Assembly: GCA_910587055.1 (NCBI GenBank)
Contig: CAJUKY010000021.1
Coordinates: 1-29,874 of the forward strand
DNA: 29,874 bases
Direction: 5' to 3'
Source of the DNA: Candidatus Gastranaerophilales bacterium
GTDB lineage: Bacteria > Cyanobacteriota > Vampirovibrionia > Gastranaerophilales > Gastranaerophilaceae
The stretch's first letter is position 1. Every line of letters starts with the position of its first letter. Positions 1-8,283 of this stretch are shown here, in pieces. The notes beneath the pieces were generated by a model, which was given only the letters and a program-made list of their open reading frames with translations, ran no database searches and was not told where the DNA came from. The translations under genes and the position numbers were made by a program.

Positions 1-175
1 TGTCTGTATCGGTATCAGTGTCAGTATCTGTGTCGGTATCTGTGTCGGTATCTGTGTCGGTATCTGTATCAGTATCTGTGTCGGTGTCCGTGTCACTTTC
101 TATCTTATCTATGTCAGTATCTGTATCGGTATCGGTGTCGGTATCTATCTTATCTGTGTCAGTATCGGAATCAGT
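1..175 (-). repeat. Coding (Asp-Thr)n simple-sequence repeat
   Basis: Read on the minus strand this is GAY-ACN repeated many times, with 12-bp sub-units (GATACCGACACA-like) in the outer part and two interruptions encoding D-K-I. The hexanucleotide unit keeps frame when copy number changes, so slippage would alter stalk length without disrupting the protein. The repeat continues beyond the left edge. Confidence 0.9.
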
Positions 176-2053
176 GCCAACACTGCCAAAACGGAAGAAT
201 GTTGAACTAAGTTTTACACAAGCAGGTTTGCCGTTTTTATCATAAAATTTTAGATTGCCATCTTCATCATAAAACTCAATTGCTTTGGCTTTATCAGGAT
301 TTAATTCACAATTATTATCAAGAAAATCATCCAAGCTTCCACCGCCGTATTTAAAGACAATTTCGTTAACCAGGTTTTGAATGCCTCTTTGAAAATCATC
401 TTCATTGCTTGAAAGTTCTTTTATTGCTTGAAGTTGTGTATTAATGTATGATGCAACATCATTATTTACAACATCATAAGCGCCAAAAAGACTAAAATCA
501 CCGTCAATTTCCTGCGGGGCTGCAAAAATATGCATGGTATTTTGTATAAATTGCATTTTATGAGCCGTTGCCATTTGTTCGGCGATTAAATCAGTAATAT
601 TGTAGTGATCACCGTCTTTGTCAGTATACATATATACTTGATTTGTTCTTGTATCGGCAAAATATTTCAACACATCGTTCAAACAAGTAATTTCACCGGG
701 TTTCGGGTGATCGGGGTCAATTTTTTCCGCAAGCTGTATCATATTAACAACTTTGCCGTCAACAGGGCAGATAGGATCAACCTGATAAACTTCTTTTCCG
801 GAATTATATATTCTTTCTTTACCATCTTCATATTCAGGTGCAATATCATTAACAATTACGTTATCGGGTATATAAAGTTCATCAATATCTTTTAGAGAAA
901 GCAGGACATCAATTCTTGACATGTCATTAAGCACGTCAACTTTATCGCCTTCACGTAATTCACCTGTTTTAACTTCAATTAAATGCGCATTACGTGGATG
1001 GTTTGCAATATCAAACAAGGCAGCTCTATATGCACTTGTGTAACCGGAAGAATTGGGGTCAAGATGCAATTTTTGAATAATGGCATCTTTAATGCTTTTG
1101 TATTGATTTTCGCCAAGTTCACCCTCGGATACTATACTAACTATAGTGTCAGGCTCGTCTGTTGAATATTGTCTTTGGTTGACATTAATTTCTTTATTTG
1201 AAGCATTTTCACTCACTAACGGAAGCGTGAATTTTGGTGCGATTATTCTGGTGCTGCTTAATAAATCTTTTCCCTGATAAAGAACAGTGTCGGCAATTTC
1301 ATCCGGCGTAAGCTCATCAATAGAATCAACATCGTTAACAGAAGTAATCAAAGTAACGAGCTCGGGATTGCTTTGTAAATATTCTTTAATCGCTCTATGG
1401 AAAGGATTCTCTTCTCCAACATTTAAATCGTTATTGTTATCGATTTTTATACCTGCTTTTTCAAGGGTGCCGTCAAAATCATATCCGGCTCTTTCTATTA
1501 ATTCTCTCAGGGTTGAGCCTGTACGTGAATCATCGTCTTTTTTAGCATCTTCAGGAGAAACTATTGTTTGCATAACGACACCCTCTGGCAGAGCATTCGG
1601 GCTAAACGTAATAGCGGATGTTGTAGTTCCTTTTGGTAAATAAATATCGTTAATTGTATTATAATCTTCCGTAATATCTGCTATTGTAGGAATTATTTCC
1701 TTAGCTTGCTGTTCGGAAGTTGAGGGTGAAACTGCAGATTCAGTTTCACTTTGTGTTGCAGCTTCGGTAGGCTCAGGTTGTTTTGTATTTTCAGCACAGC
1801 CTGATAAAACTCCCAAGCCAATTGCAGCAGCAGTACCGAGAGCTACTGCTTTTTTTGATTTTCCGTTATTCCAAGGCAAAATTGATTTGAATTTATCAGC
1901 CAGTCCTTTTGTTTCTTTGTTTTTGCCTGCAAAAGCTACGGTATCCTGCTGTAATTCGTGAGTATTATGTACTGCAAGATGTTCTTTTTTCTGTATATTG
2001 TTACTATTCTTTGAAATCACATTTTGATTATTGAAAAATAGCCCGGTTTTCAT
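1..2053 (-). CDS. Lipoprotein-like protein with (Asp-Thr)n C-terminal repeat, partial
   Basis: An open frame of 684 codons runs from ATG at 2053 off the left edge with no stop, so the C-terminus is missing. AGGAG stands 8 bases before the ATG. Residues 1-36 are polar and Asn/Gln-rich and lead to DTVAFAG (37-43). A hydrophobic stretch (about 69-83) ends in LSGC, with Cys86 looking like a lipobox cysteine, although it lies much deeper than in a normal lipoprotein signal. The body (about 100-620) is acidic and matches no family I recognise. It has Asp-rich loops such as DNNNDLN and DKDGDHYN that resemble calcium-binding loops. From about residue 626 the chain becomes DT/DS dipeptides broken by DKI. 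A surface-anchored protein with a long acidic stalk is inference; the function is unknown. Confidence 0.8.
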   Translation of the reverse strand, partial: MKTGLFFNNQNVISKNSNNIQKKEHLAVHNTHELQQDTVAFAGKNKETKGLADKFKSILPWNNGKSKKAVALGTAAAIGLGVLSGCAENTKQPEPTEAATQSETESAVSPSTSEQQAKEIIPTIADITEDYNTINDIYLPKGTTTSAITFSPNALPEGVVMQTIVSPEDAKKDDDSRTGSTLRELIERAGYDFDGTLEKAGIKIDNNNDLNVGEENPFHRAIKEYLQSNPELVTLITSVNDVDSIDELTPDEIADTVLYQGKDLLSSTRIIAPKFTLPLVSENASNKEINVNQRQYSTDEPDTIVSIVSEGELGENQYKSIKDAIIQKLHLDPNSSGYTSAYRAALFDIANHPRNAHLIEVKTGELREGDKVDVLNDMSRIDVLLSLKDIDELYIPDNVIVNDIAPEYEDGKERIYNSGKEVYQVDPICPVDGKVVNMIQLAEKIDPDHPKPGEITCLNDVLKYFADTRTNQVYMYTDKDGDHYNITDLIAEQMATAHKMQFIQNTMHIFAAPQEIDGDFSLFGAYDVVNNDVASYINTQLQAIKELSSNEDDFQRGIQNLVNEIVFKYGGGSLDDFLDNNCELNPDKAKAIEFYDEDGNLKFYDKNGKPACVKLSSTFFRFGSVGTDSDTDTDKIDTDTDTDTDTDIDKIESDTDTDTDTDTDTDTDTDTDTDTDTDTDTDTD

Positions 2054-2113
2054 TGTATTCTCCTAAATGAGTATATGTTGTACATGTTACATTTGATATT
2101 AAAATTAATGTTC

Positions 2114-2131
2114 GTAAAATAAAAAATTTGT
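2114..2131 (-). promoter_or_regulatory. GTAAA-N8-TTTG(T) dyad-like element
   Basis: An 18-bp match to the element found upstream of three other genes with the N-terminal F-G-G/N block (8172-8189, 15271-15288, 15944-15961). It lies 61 bp upstream of the start at 2053. This copy is the weakest, ending TTTGT instead of TTTGC. It may be an operator or promoter element. Confidence 0.4.
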
Positions 2132-2175
2132 TATAAAAAATATCATGAACAATATAATTTTTACAATTCTTAATA

Positions 2176-3453
2176 TTAATTTTTAAATTTATATAAATAT
2201 TTTATAAGTCCTTCGCCCATGGACATACAGCTTTTTTGAATTCGAAGAGCCGCCTGTGCTTCAAATTCTGCGCCAAGGTTCCTTCCGCAGACAAACAGAT
2301 TGTTAAAATCTTCGCATATCAGAGATTCTGCCGGTAAAAAGTATTTTTTTACAACTTTGAGCGTGGAATTATCCGCTTCATTTGAGTGTATGTCAACAGG
2401 ATAATCTGCTGCAAGAACCGTATTATCAAAGCTTTTTGAGAATAGTATATCTGAAAGTTTGTAAATATATTTTGTTTTTGGACGTTTCGAAACTCTAGTT
2501 CCGGTCATATCGGCTATTTGTGATATAAAAGAGTTTTCAAAACCTTCAAAGTATCGTTTCATAAAATTATAAAGCCTGAAAATGGCCTCTCTGGCTTCAA
2601 CTAACGAATTTGAATACGTAAAGATATTACTATTGTCGATATTTTGAAGCCTTGGACAATTAAAAGCAAGACTGTGCGGCATATTTGCAACGGTAAATAC
2701 TTGAAAATACGCTGTATCACTATATTCTAGTACACCATCTTTGATGGCTGCTTCAAAAAAAGGTTTTAAACCCCAGTTTTTAGTATTGTCGAACGTATAG
2801 GCTGTTGACAGATGAACGCCTGTATCTATTTTGGCTGATGTTGTAACTTCTCTGTCAGTATCTGCCTGCATAATTTGTGCTGAAAATTTTTCTAAATTAA
2901 TATTTGAAATTATAAATCTCAATGAAGACGGTTGAAATTTCTCAAAATCATCAATAAAATTACAATTTAAAAATTCACAAAAATTCGAATCACCGGTTGC
3001 ATCTATATAATATTTCGAATAGATATGTAGTGATAACATTTTTGATTTAATTTCAACAAATTTAATATTTTTTGTACAAAAATCGATTTCTTTATTTTTA
3101 AATTCTGCTTCATATAAAATATCAACGCCTGCATCTTTTAGCATTTTTTCAAATACAATTTTTAAAAGTACCGGATTGAACCACCCTTCATTTCCATCTT
3201 GATATGTTATCTGTGCATTAAAGGTTTTGGCATACTTTATAAGAGCTTTGTAGAATTCTGTATTAATATCATCCGATGTGCTTTGCATCATAGGAACAAC
3301 AAGAGCACCTGTCATTTGTCCGCCAAGATAATTATTTTTTTCAACAAGAAGAGTTTTGTATCCAAGAATCGCTGCGGTATATGCTGCACTTAATCCCGCA
3401 GGTCCGCCTCCAAATATTGTTATATTGTATTCTTTTTTATTTATCATTTTCAT
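2176..3453 (-). CDS. FAD-dependent oxidoreductase (FAD_oxidored family)
   Basis: This 425-residue protein opens with a Rossmann FAD-binding fold: a beta strand, then GGGPAGLSAA (about residues 14-23), then a second strand ending in VEKNNYLGGQ. The C-terminal part has LFVCGRNLGAEFEAQAALR, which resembles the second FAD-contacting segment of the FAD_oxidored family (VAGR...A..S.R). No cofactor-binding cysteines or second nucleotide domain stand out, so the substrate cannot be named. The start is uncertain: ATG at 3453 and another two codons later (3447) both lack a clear Shine-Dalgarno. It lies alone, with 122 bp to the downstream lipoprotein-like gene on the same strand and 437 bp of noncoding DNA on its other side. 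The family assignment is firm; the role is unknown. Confidence 0.85.
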   Translation of the reverse strand: MKMINKKEYNITIFGGGPAGLSAAYTAAILGYKTLLVEKNNYLGGQMTGALVVPMMQSTSDDINTEFYKALIKYAKTFNAQITYQDGNEGWFNPVLLKIVFEKMLKDAGVDILYEAEFKNKEIDFCTKNIKFVEIKSKMLSLHIYSKYYIDATGDSNFCEFLNCNFIDDFEKFQPSSLRFIISNINLEKFSAQIMQADTDREVTTSAKIDTGVHLSTAYTFDNTKNWGLKPFFEAAIKDGVLEYSDTAYFQVFTVANMPHSLAFNCPRLQNIDNSNIFTYSNSLVEAREAIFRLYNFMKRYFEGFENSFISQIADMTGTRVSKRPKTKYIYKLSDILFSKSFDNTVLAADYPVDIHSNEADNSTLKVVKKYFLPAESLICEDFNNLFVCGRNLGAEFEAQAALRIQKSCMSMGEGLIKYLYKFKN

Positions 3454-3890
3454 AGTAATAGTTATTTTACATTAAATATGACGATTTTAAAAATTTTCGC
3501 AAATATCTTCTCTTTAAGAGTACCGTTCTTTATAAATATAATAATGGTATTGTTACATTTTTATTTATACAAAATTCTTACCTCAGAAAATTTTTTAAAT
3601 AAAACGTGTTTGTTGGGTTTTTATACTCGTTTTAATACTATTAGTTATGTATTTATAATGTATATTATGTAAAATATTAAGAAAAAACAATTTAATATAT
3701 AAAACTCTACGGAAAACAAGTTAAGTTCGTATAAATTTATTTTAAAGATAGTTTATTAAACATTCTTATTATTAAAATTAAACTTTATAGATTTTTAATA
3801 ATACATACACTTTGGCCGCATTTGTATAATGATTTTCTGGTTTGCATTTAATAAACTTGGTTTAAAATCAGCGAAAACTATGGAGAAAAA
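3454..3890. other. Intergenic stretch, no convincing gene
   Basis: These 437 bp are very AT-rich and separate two divergent genes. I see no gene with a ribosome binding site. The right end holds a consensus -10 box for the response regulator gene. No clear hairpin or riboswitch was recognised. Confidence 0.5.
3825..3830 (+). promoter_or_regulatory. -10 box (TATAAT) for the orphan response regulator
   Basis: A perfect TATAAT lies 61 bp before the ATG at 3891. No good -35 hexamer is found at 16-18 bp spacing, so it may need an activator. The gene has GGAG at 3882-3885. Confidence 0.45.
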
Positions 3891-4592
3891 ATGTACAATA
3901 CAATTCAGGAAAAGATCAAGCAAGAAAAAACAAAAATCAGAATTTTGCTTGCGGATGATCATAAGTTAATAAGGGTAGGTTTAAAAAGCCTTTTTACAAA
4001 ATTTGAAGATATGACGGTTGTATCGGAAGCTGAATGCGGAAAGGATGCAATAGAAAAAATTAAGGCACAGCATCCTGATGTTGCAATACTTGATTTAATA
4101 CTCGGGGATATTACCGGCATAGATGTTGTAAAGCGTATATCAAATGAAAGTCCTGATACTAAATTCATAATTTTAACTTCACATATTAAAGATTCTGATA
4201 TCACCGAGTCGCTTAAGGCCGGTATTAATGCCTATATTCTAAAAGATATAAATAGTGAAAGCCTTGTTACTATTGTAAGAACAATAAACGAGGGGGCAAT
4301 ATGGATTGACCCGAAAGCAGTTACTATGTTAAGAAATACTCAAAACACAGGTATGCTGCCTCAAAAAAGTACAAGCAGGGCAAATTTTAAAGCTAAGCAT
4401 TGTAACTTAACTGAAAGAGAATATGAAGTTCTTAAGCTTGTTGTTGACGGAAAATCAAATCATGAAATAGCTAAAATACTAAATATCAGCGAACATACAT
4501 CAAAAGCTCATGTGTGCAATATTATTCAAAAACTTCTTGTGGATGACAGAACACAAGCAGCAGTTAAAGCCATTAAGGAAGGATTGGTATAA
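3891..4592 (+). CDS. Orphan NarL/FixJ-type response regulator
   Basis: This 233-residue protein has a receiver domain and a LuxR-type helix-turn-helix. The receiver (about 16-135) has the acidic pair D22/D23, phospho-acceptor D68 in AILDLIL, T96 and K118, so it should be phosphorylatable. The DNA-binding domain (about 168-233) reads NLTEREYEVLKLVVDGKSN and then a recognition helix around SEHTSKAHVCNIIQKL. The phospho-acceptor is followed by LILGDITG rather than the usual MPxxxG. GGAG lies 5 bases before the ATG. No kinase gene is adjacent. Its DNA-binding half is clearly related to that of the regulator at 18476-19147 (shared IIQKL...DRTQAA), so the two are paralogues and may share target sites. 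Confidence 0.93.
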   Translation: MYNTIQEKIKQEKTKIRILLADDHKLIRVGLKSLFTKFEDMTVVSEAECGKDAIEKIKAQHPDVAILDLILGDITGIDVVKRISNESPDTKFIILTSHIKDSDITESLKAGINAYILKDINSESLVTIVRTINEGAIWIDPKAVTMLRNTQNTGMLPQKSTSRANFKAKHCNLTEREYEVLKLVVDGKSNHEIAKILNISEHTSKAHVCNIIQKLLVDDRTQAAVKAIKEGLV

Positions 4593-4832
4593 AATTATTT
4601 CCTTGTGACAATACTTGGGTATTATCGTTACATTTCTATAAGTAGGTTTTAAAATCTAAGCTAAAATTTTATCAATATGTATCTGTTAGTAATATAATGA
4701 TAAGATTTTTTGCCCAGATTTAAATATTATCAAAAGATTTCTATTAGATATATAGTGATAAAATAATAATAATTTATTAAATAAATTTGGCAAAAAATTC
4801 AAAAACATTTATAATATTTTTAAGGTTACAAA

Positions 4833-4863
4833 AAAATAATGCAAAATTTTCTTGCATTATTTT
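4833..4863 (+). terminator. Rho-independent terminator after the response regulator
   Basis: A 12-bp perfect stem (AAAATAATGCAA 4833-4844, TTGCATTATTTT 4852-4863) encloses a 7-base loop. It is AT-rich, with A and T tracts inside the stem base, so it could act in both directions. It lies 240 bp past the stop codon, so it may instead bound an unseen transcript. Confidence 0.5.
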
Positions 4864-4918
4864 CCGCATTTTATAGAGTATATTTAACTTTTTAAATATA
4901 TTAATATTTTGCGGAAAA
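4860..4918. other. Nested inverted repeat in intergenic DNA
   Basis: The outer arms are TTTTCCGCA (4860-4868) and TGCGGAAAA (4910-4918). Inside, TATATTTAA (4879-4887) and TTAAATATA (4892-4900) form a second stem with a 4-base loop. Together they make an extended bulged hairpin of about 59 bases. The function is unknown; it abuts the terminator-like hairpin at 4833-4863. Confidence 0.5.
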
Positions 4919-4974
4919 TCGGTTATAAAATCAGCGCCCTTGAAAGTTGTTTAATCGTAAAATAAGATACTGAT

Positions 4975-5092
4975 ATGCGGCATAAACACATATGCCGCAC
5001 CGATTTTGCCTTTGTTTATTAATAGTGCGCGCTAATGCAGGGTTTTATATGTTAAAACACCTGTAAAATCTATATTACAGGTGTTTTAAATA
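4975..5092 (+). ncRNA. Candidate small RNA
   Basis: A promoter-like pair (TTGAAA 4940-4945, 17-bp spacer, TAAGAT 4963-4968) predicts a start near 4975. A GC-rich 9-bp hairpin follows at once (TGCGGCATA 4976-4984, TATGCCGCA 4991-4999), and the strong terminator at 5052-5089 comes about 50 bases later. No open reading frame with a ribosome binding site is seen. This would be a transcript of about 115 nt. It matches no RNA family I recognise, and the -10 box is only a 4/6 match. Confidence 0.3.
5052..5089 (-). terminator. Strong bidirectional rho-independent terminator
   Basis: A perfect 15-bp stem (TTAAAACACCTGTAA 5052-5066, TTACAGGTGTTTTAA 5075-5089) encloses an 8-base loop, with T-rich tails on either strand. 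It lies 30 bp past the stop of the glycosyltransferase gene at 5119 and would also end any plus-strand transcript from the left. Confidence 0.8.
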
Positions 5093-5118
5093 TTAAAAAT
5101 TACTATTTTCTCTGCTTT

Positions 5119-8106
5119 TTAGACCATTTTGTTGAAGCAGGCTGCAAATTTGTTATTTGAAAGATTTATTGCAGATGCCTGTGTAGAAACCGTCTGTGCT
5201 GTAGAGGGTGTAGTACTTGTTTGTTGTATGGGCTGTGATACAGCAGGAGCCTGTGAAGCAGGTACGGCAGATGGTGCCGGCGGCGGTGGCGGTGGAGGAG
5301 GAGTTTGTTCAGCAGGAGCAGGCTTTACCTCTTCAACAGCTTCTTTTGAAGGTTTTGCTTTCTTGTTGCTTTGAGTAACCCCAAAAGCAATTGCGCCTAC
5401 AGCTGCAATTCCGGCAATGGCTGCCAGTACGCGCTTATCTTTTAAACCTGATTTAATTTTTGACATAAATCCTGTTGCATTGTTTTTAATATTAGAGGTT
5501 GCATCACCGTTTGCAAGACTGGACACATCAAGTTTTGTATTAACAGCGGGAGTGATTACTTTACCAGGATTTACATCTACCATTGAATAATACATTTCTT
5601 CAGAACTTGCCTTGGATGTGTTGATAAATTGCGAACGCAGAGTATTATTATTGCTCCAAGATGTATCCATTGCCATCTGATTTTTGATAATTGTCCTATC
5701 AACATCAGTACCAATACCTGCAACTTTTCTTGTCATTGCATCAGCTAATTCATCACCAAGTATATTTTCTTTTAATCTAGTAATTAAATTCGCATAATCT
5801 TCAGATTCTTTGAACTTTTTAAAGGCGATTTCATCTATATTGTCAGGAATTTTACCGTCAGGATATTTATAATCAAGAAGCGGCTGTTTAACTTTGTTAA
5901 GTTTTTTATTAAACCAGATGCCAAAGTCTTTAAATGTACCCTCTTCAACAAGATTGTATTCTTTTTTAATCTCAGTTTGAAGTACTTTATCACCAAAACC
6001 GAATGCTTTTACAATTTTATCAATTTCTGAGTCCGGAATGCAATATTCATGAACTGTCTTATAAGCATTAGCCATAGCTGCTTCGCCAGGATTTCTCGGG
6101 TCAAAATTCTTTTGTTTCATACCCTGAGTATCGGTAACAATCGGGGTTGAGAAAAATCTTGCAGATTCAAGGTCGGTAAGCTCACATGGTGCAGATGTAG
6201 AAGGGAGCAAGGAGGCATCCGCCATACTGGCTATAGGATATCCGGGTGCAAAGCCGTCAATAACAACATAACGGCCGCGTAATCCCTTATTATCAAGTTC
6301 TCTTTCAATAACAGTTCTAACTGCAGCAGATTCAGGGTTTGTTTTAGAGAATTCGCCACCCATAACAAGAATTGCATTTTTGCCGGCTTCCGTTTGGGCA
6401 AATTTTGAGAAACCTTTGATTGTTATAGGGAAGCCTTTTTGCTTATCAATACGACCCCATGAGCCAAAAACAGGAATATTTTCACCTTTCTTTAGCAATT
6501 CGATATATTTTTTATCAATTTGTCCATAGGTTTTGCAAACTTTTGATTTATTACCCGTAACAATATAGTCTTCACCTTCTTTTAGGGATTCAGTAAATCT
6601 TTCAAGGAAATTGATTTTATTTCCTCTTTTTGTTTCACGAATAGATTCATAAGTAAGATTGCCGTCGGCATCAGGCAAAAAAGGAGAGAGACGTTTAAAT
6701 ACAGCTTTACTTGTGTCCTCGCCGGGTTTTATTTCAAATAAATTGCCGCTTGCATCACGTCCAAAGTTTTTATTAAATTCACCGACAAAACCGGGGAAAT
6801 CTTTATCCCAGCGAATATTTGGTTTATCTAAACCATTCAAAACACCGCCAACTTTTCCTGCATTATACAGTTCTTTCCATGTTGAGTGTAAAAATGGAGA
6901 AACGCTCGGGTTTTCGGCAACTGATTGGGCATAACCGCAGGATACCGTTTTTACCGTACTTACAAAATTGCCGTTTTCATCTTTAACATAATATAAAGGA
7001 ATCATGTTTGGAGTAATTCTTACTTCTTCAGGGTTAAGAACCGATTTTGCAACCAACGGTTTCATAAACTGTTGAAAATATTCTTCAAGAGCTTTTGAAT
7101 CACCGCTCAATTTGATTTCTTTATATTTAGGATCAGCCATAACAGCTTCAATGTCTTCCTTGCTTGCAAAGCTTGAGAACATATCTATTGCTGACTTATT
7201 TTCGGTATAACCGTCGCCCATGTTATGAAATACGGCAGAAAGTTTTAAATCCTTATAATATTCTTGGCCGTCAAGCTGTTTGTGTGCCATATATTCAGGA
7301 ACATAACAGCACTGAGCATCAGAACAGATAATAGTTTCAGGATTAAAGCCTTTTTGTTCGGTTAAAGGCAATAATTCCGCAAAGGCCTTGTTGTTTTGAG
7401 CATAAGGATCGCCATTAAATCCGCTTGCAGCAGAAGGTACGCCGGCAGAACTGTAACTGCTGTATCCGCCGCCATTTGCATAGGCTATATCCTTTGAAGC
7501 CGTACCTTCAGAATATACCATATAAAAATCAACATCTTCTTTTAAGCGTTTGTCAGGTAAAACTTTATAAAGAGTAACAGGAGTATTACTAATACCCCAT
7601 TGCATTTGTTTTGTTTCGCCGACCTGCTCTAATTTAAAGTATTTACCTTGTTTTACGGCTTCATCAGCACTACCGAGGGTTTTGATATCATTAGCATGAA
7701 CATATATGGGGGTGCCATCTACAAGAGTTCTTACAGAAACGCCGCCTGTTAAATTGCCTTCAGCATCGGCAACAAGCTGACCGTTATAATAAGGCATAAA
7801 CATGGAAAGCTTAACATTTTCGGTGGGTTTACCTTCTCTAACCAGAATTTTTTTCATCCAGTCATTCATGTTTTTATAGTCATCGCCAACCGTTGCTACA
7901 CCGCCAACATTCATAAATGGCGGAAATTCAGCCATATAATGAGCAACATGAAGCTTATTTTTTGCTCCGCCAAACGATATTGTGGCATATGGAACATTTG
8001 CTCTTGAAGACGTAATCGGAGACGACACAGCACTGCTTGTCTGATTTAGTGCAGAATTTTTCTGCATGCTACGCATCGGCTGTGCCTGAATTGCATTGAT
8101 TTTCAT
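5119..8106 (-). CDS. GT5 (glycogen-synthase-like) glycosyltransferase with membrane anchor and Pro-rich tail
   Basis: This 995-residue protein is about twice the length of a usual glycogen synthase. Residues 1-40 are polar and end in ISFGG (43-47). The catalytic part (about 50-720) follows the GT5 order: AEFPPFMNVGGVATVGDDY, which resembles the KTGGLADVVG substrate loop; FHNMGDGY; GKVGGVLNGLD; PVFGSWGRIDKQKGF, the start of the second Rossmann half; and SAPCELTDLESARFFSTP, which matches EPCGLTQL. A 170-residue region I do not recognise follows, then one membrane helix (about 893-910), eight consecutive prolines and a Pro/Ser/Thr/Gln-rich tail to the end. The loop lysine of classical GT5 enzymes is Asn here, so the donor or acceptor may differ. 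AGG lies about 11 bases before the ATG. Anchoring of a glucan-type transferase at a membrane is inference. Confidence 0.85.
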   Translation of the reverse strand: MKINAIQAQPMRSMQKNSALNQTSSAVSSPITSSRANVPYATISFGGAKNKLHVAHYMAEFPPFMNVGGVATVGDDYKNMNDWMKKILVREGKPTENVKLSMFMPYYNGQLVADAEGNLTGGVSVRTLVDGTPIYVHANDIKTLGSADEAVKQGKYFKLEQVGETKQMQWGISNTPVTLYKVLPDKRLKEDVDFYMVYSEGTASKDIAYANGGGYSSYSSAGVPSAASGFNGDPYAQNNKAFAELLPLTEQKGFNPETIICSDAQCCYVPEYMAHKQLDGQEYYKDLKLSAVFHNMGDGYTENKSAIDMFSSFASKEDIEAVMADPKYKEIKLSGDSKALEEYFQQFMKPLVAKSVLNPEEVRITPNMIPLYYVKDENGNFVSTVKTVSCGYAQSVAENPSVSPFLHSTWKELYNAGKVGGVLNGLDKPNIRWDKDFPGFVGEFNKNFGRDASGNLFEIKPGEDTSKAVFKRLSPFLPDADGNLTYESIRETKRGNKINFLERFTESLKEGEDYIVTGNKSKVCKTYGQIDKKYIELLKKGENIPVFGSWGRIDKQKGFPITIKGFSKFAQTEAGKNAILVMGGEFSKTNPESAAVRTVIERELDNKGLRGRYVVIDGFAPGYPIASMADASLLPSTSAPCELTDLESARFFSTPIVTDTQGMKQKNFDPRNPGEAAMANAYKTVHEYCIPDSEIDKIVKAFGFGDKVLQTEIKKEYNLVEEGTFKDFGIWFNKKLNKVKQPLLDYKYPDGKIPDNIDEIAFKKFKESEDYANLITRLKENILGDELADAMTRKVAGIGTDVDRTIIKNQMAMDTSWSNNNTLRSQFINTSKASSEEMYYSMVDVNPGKVITPAVNTKLDVSSLANGDATSNIKNNATGFMSKIKSGLKDKRVLAAIAGIAAVGAIAFGVTQSNKKAKPSKEAVEEVKPAPAEQTPPPPPPPPAPSAVPASQAPAVSQPIQQTSTTPSTAQTVSTQASAINLSNNKFAACFNKMV

Positions 8107-8171
8107 ATTTTTCTACCTAACAACACTACTAACAAATAATCACTTATTGTCTTCCAAATTAAACAAAACAC

Positions 8172-8189
8172 GTAAATATTATTTTTTGC
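8172..8189 (-). promoter_or_regulatory. GTAAA-N8-TTTGC dyad-like element
   Basis: An 18-bp element 66 bp upstream of the glycosyltransferase start. With its flanks it differs at only 2 of 24 positions from the copy at 15271-15288, although the genes are unrelated. A TATAAT on the minus strand at 8197-8202 lies just upstream, so the element would fall near the predicted transcription start. Confidence 0.5.
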
Positions 8190-8283
8190 TATTAAAATTA
8201 TAAAAAATTGTAAATTTTTGTAAAAATTTGGTCAGACATAAATATTAACACCGTTTTACCGGTATTAAAAGAGGACAGACAGA

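Noticed and set aside
1..175. CRISPR array or other spaced repeat
   Set aside because: The repeats are short and contiguous, lack spacers, and follow codon phase.
18..245. Plus-strand Val-Ser repeat protein
   Set aside because: It is the mirror of the Asp-Thr repeat of the minus-strand gene, which has a start, ribosome site and 684 open codons.
3478..3672. Small hydrophobic protein of 64 residues
   Set aside because: No ribosome site or promoter; composition is what AT-rich noncoding DNA gives when translated.
5129..5374. Plus-strand Gly/Ala-rich protein
   Set aside because: It is the reverse of the proline-rich tail of the glycosyltransferase gene and has no start signal.
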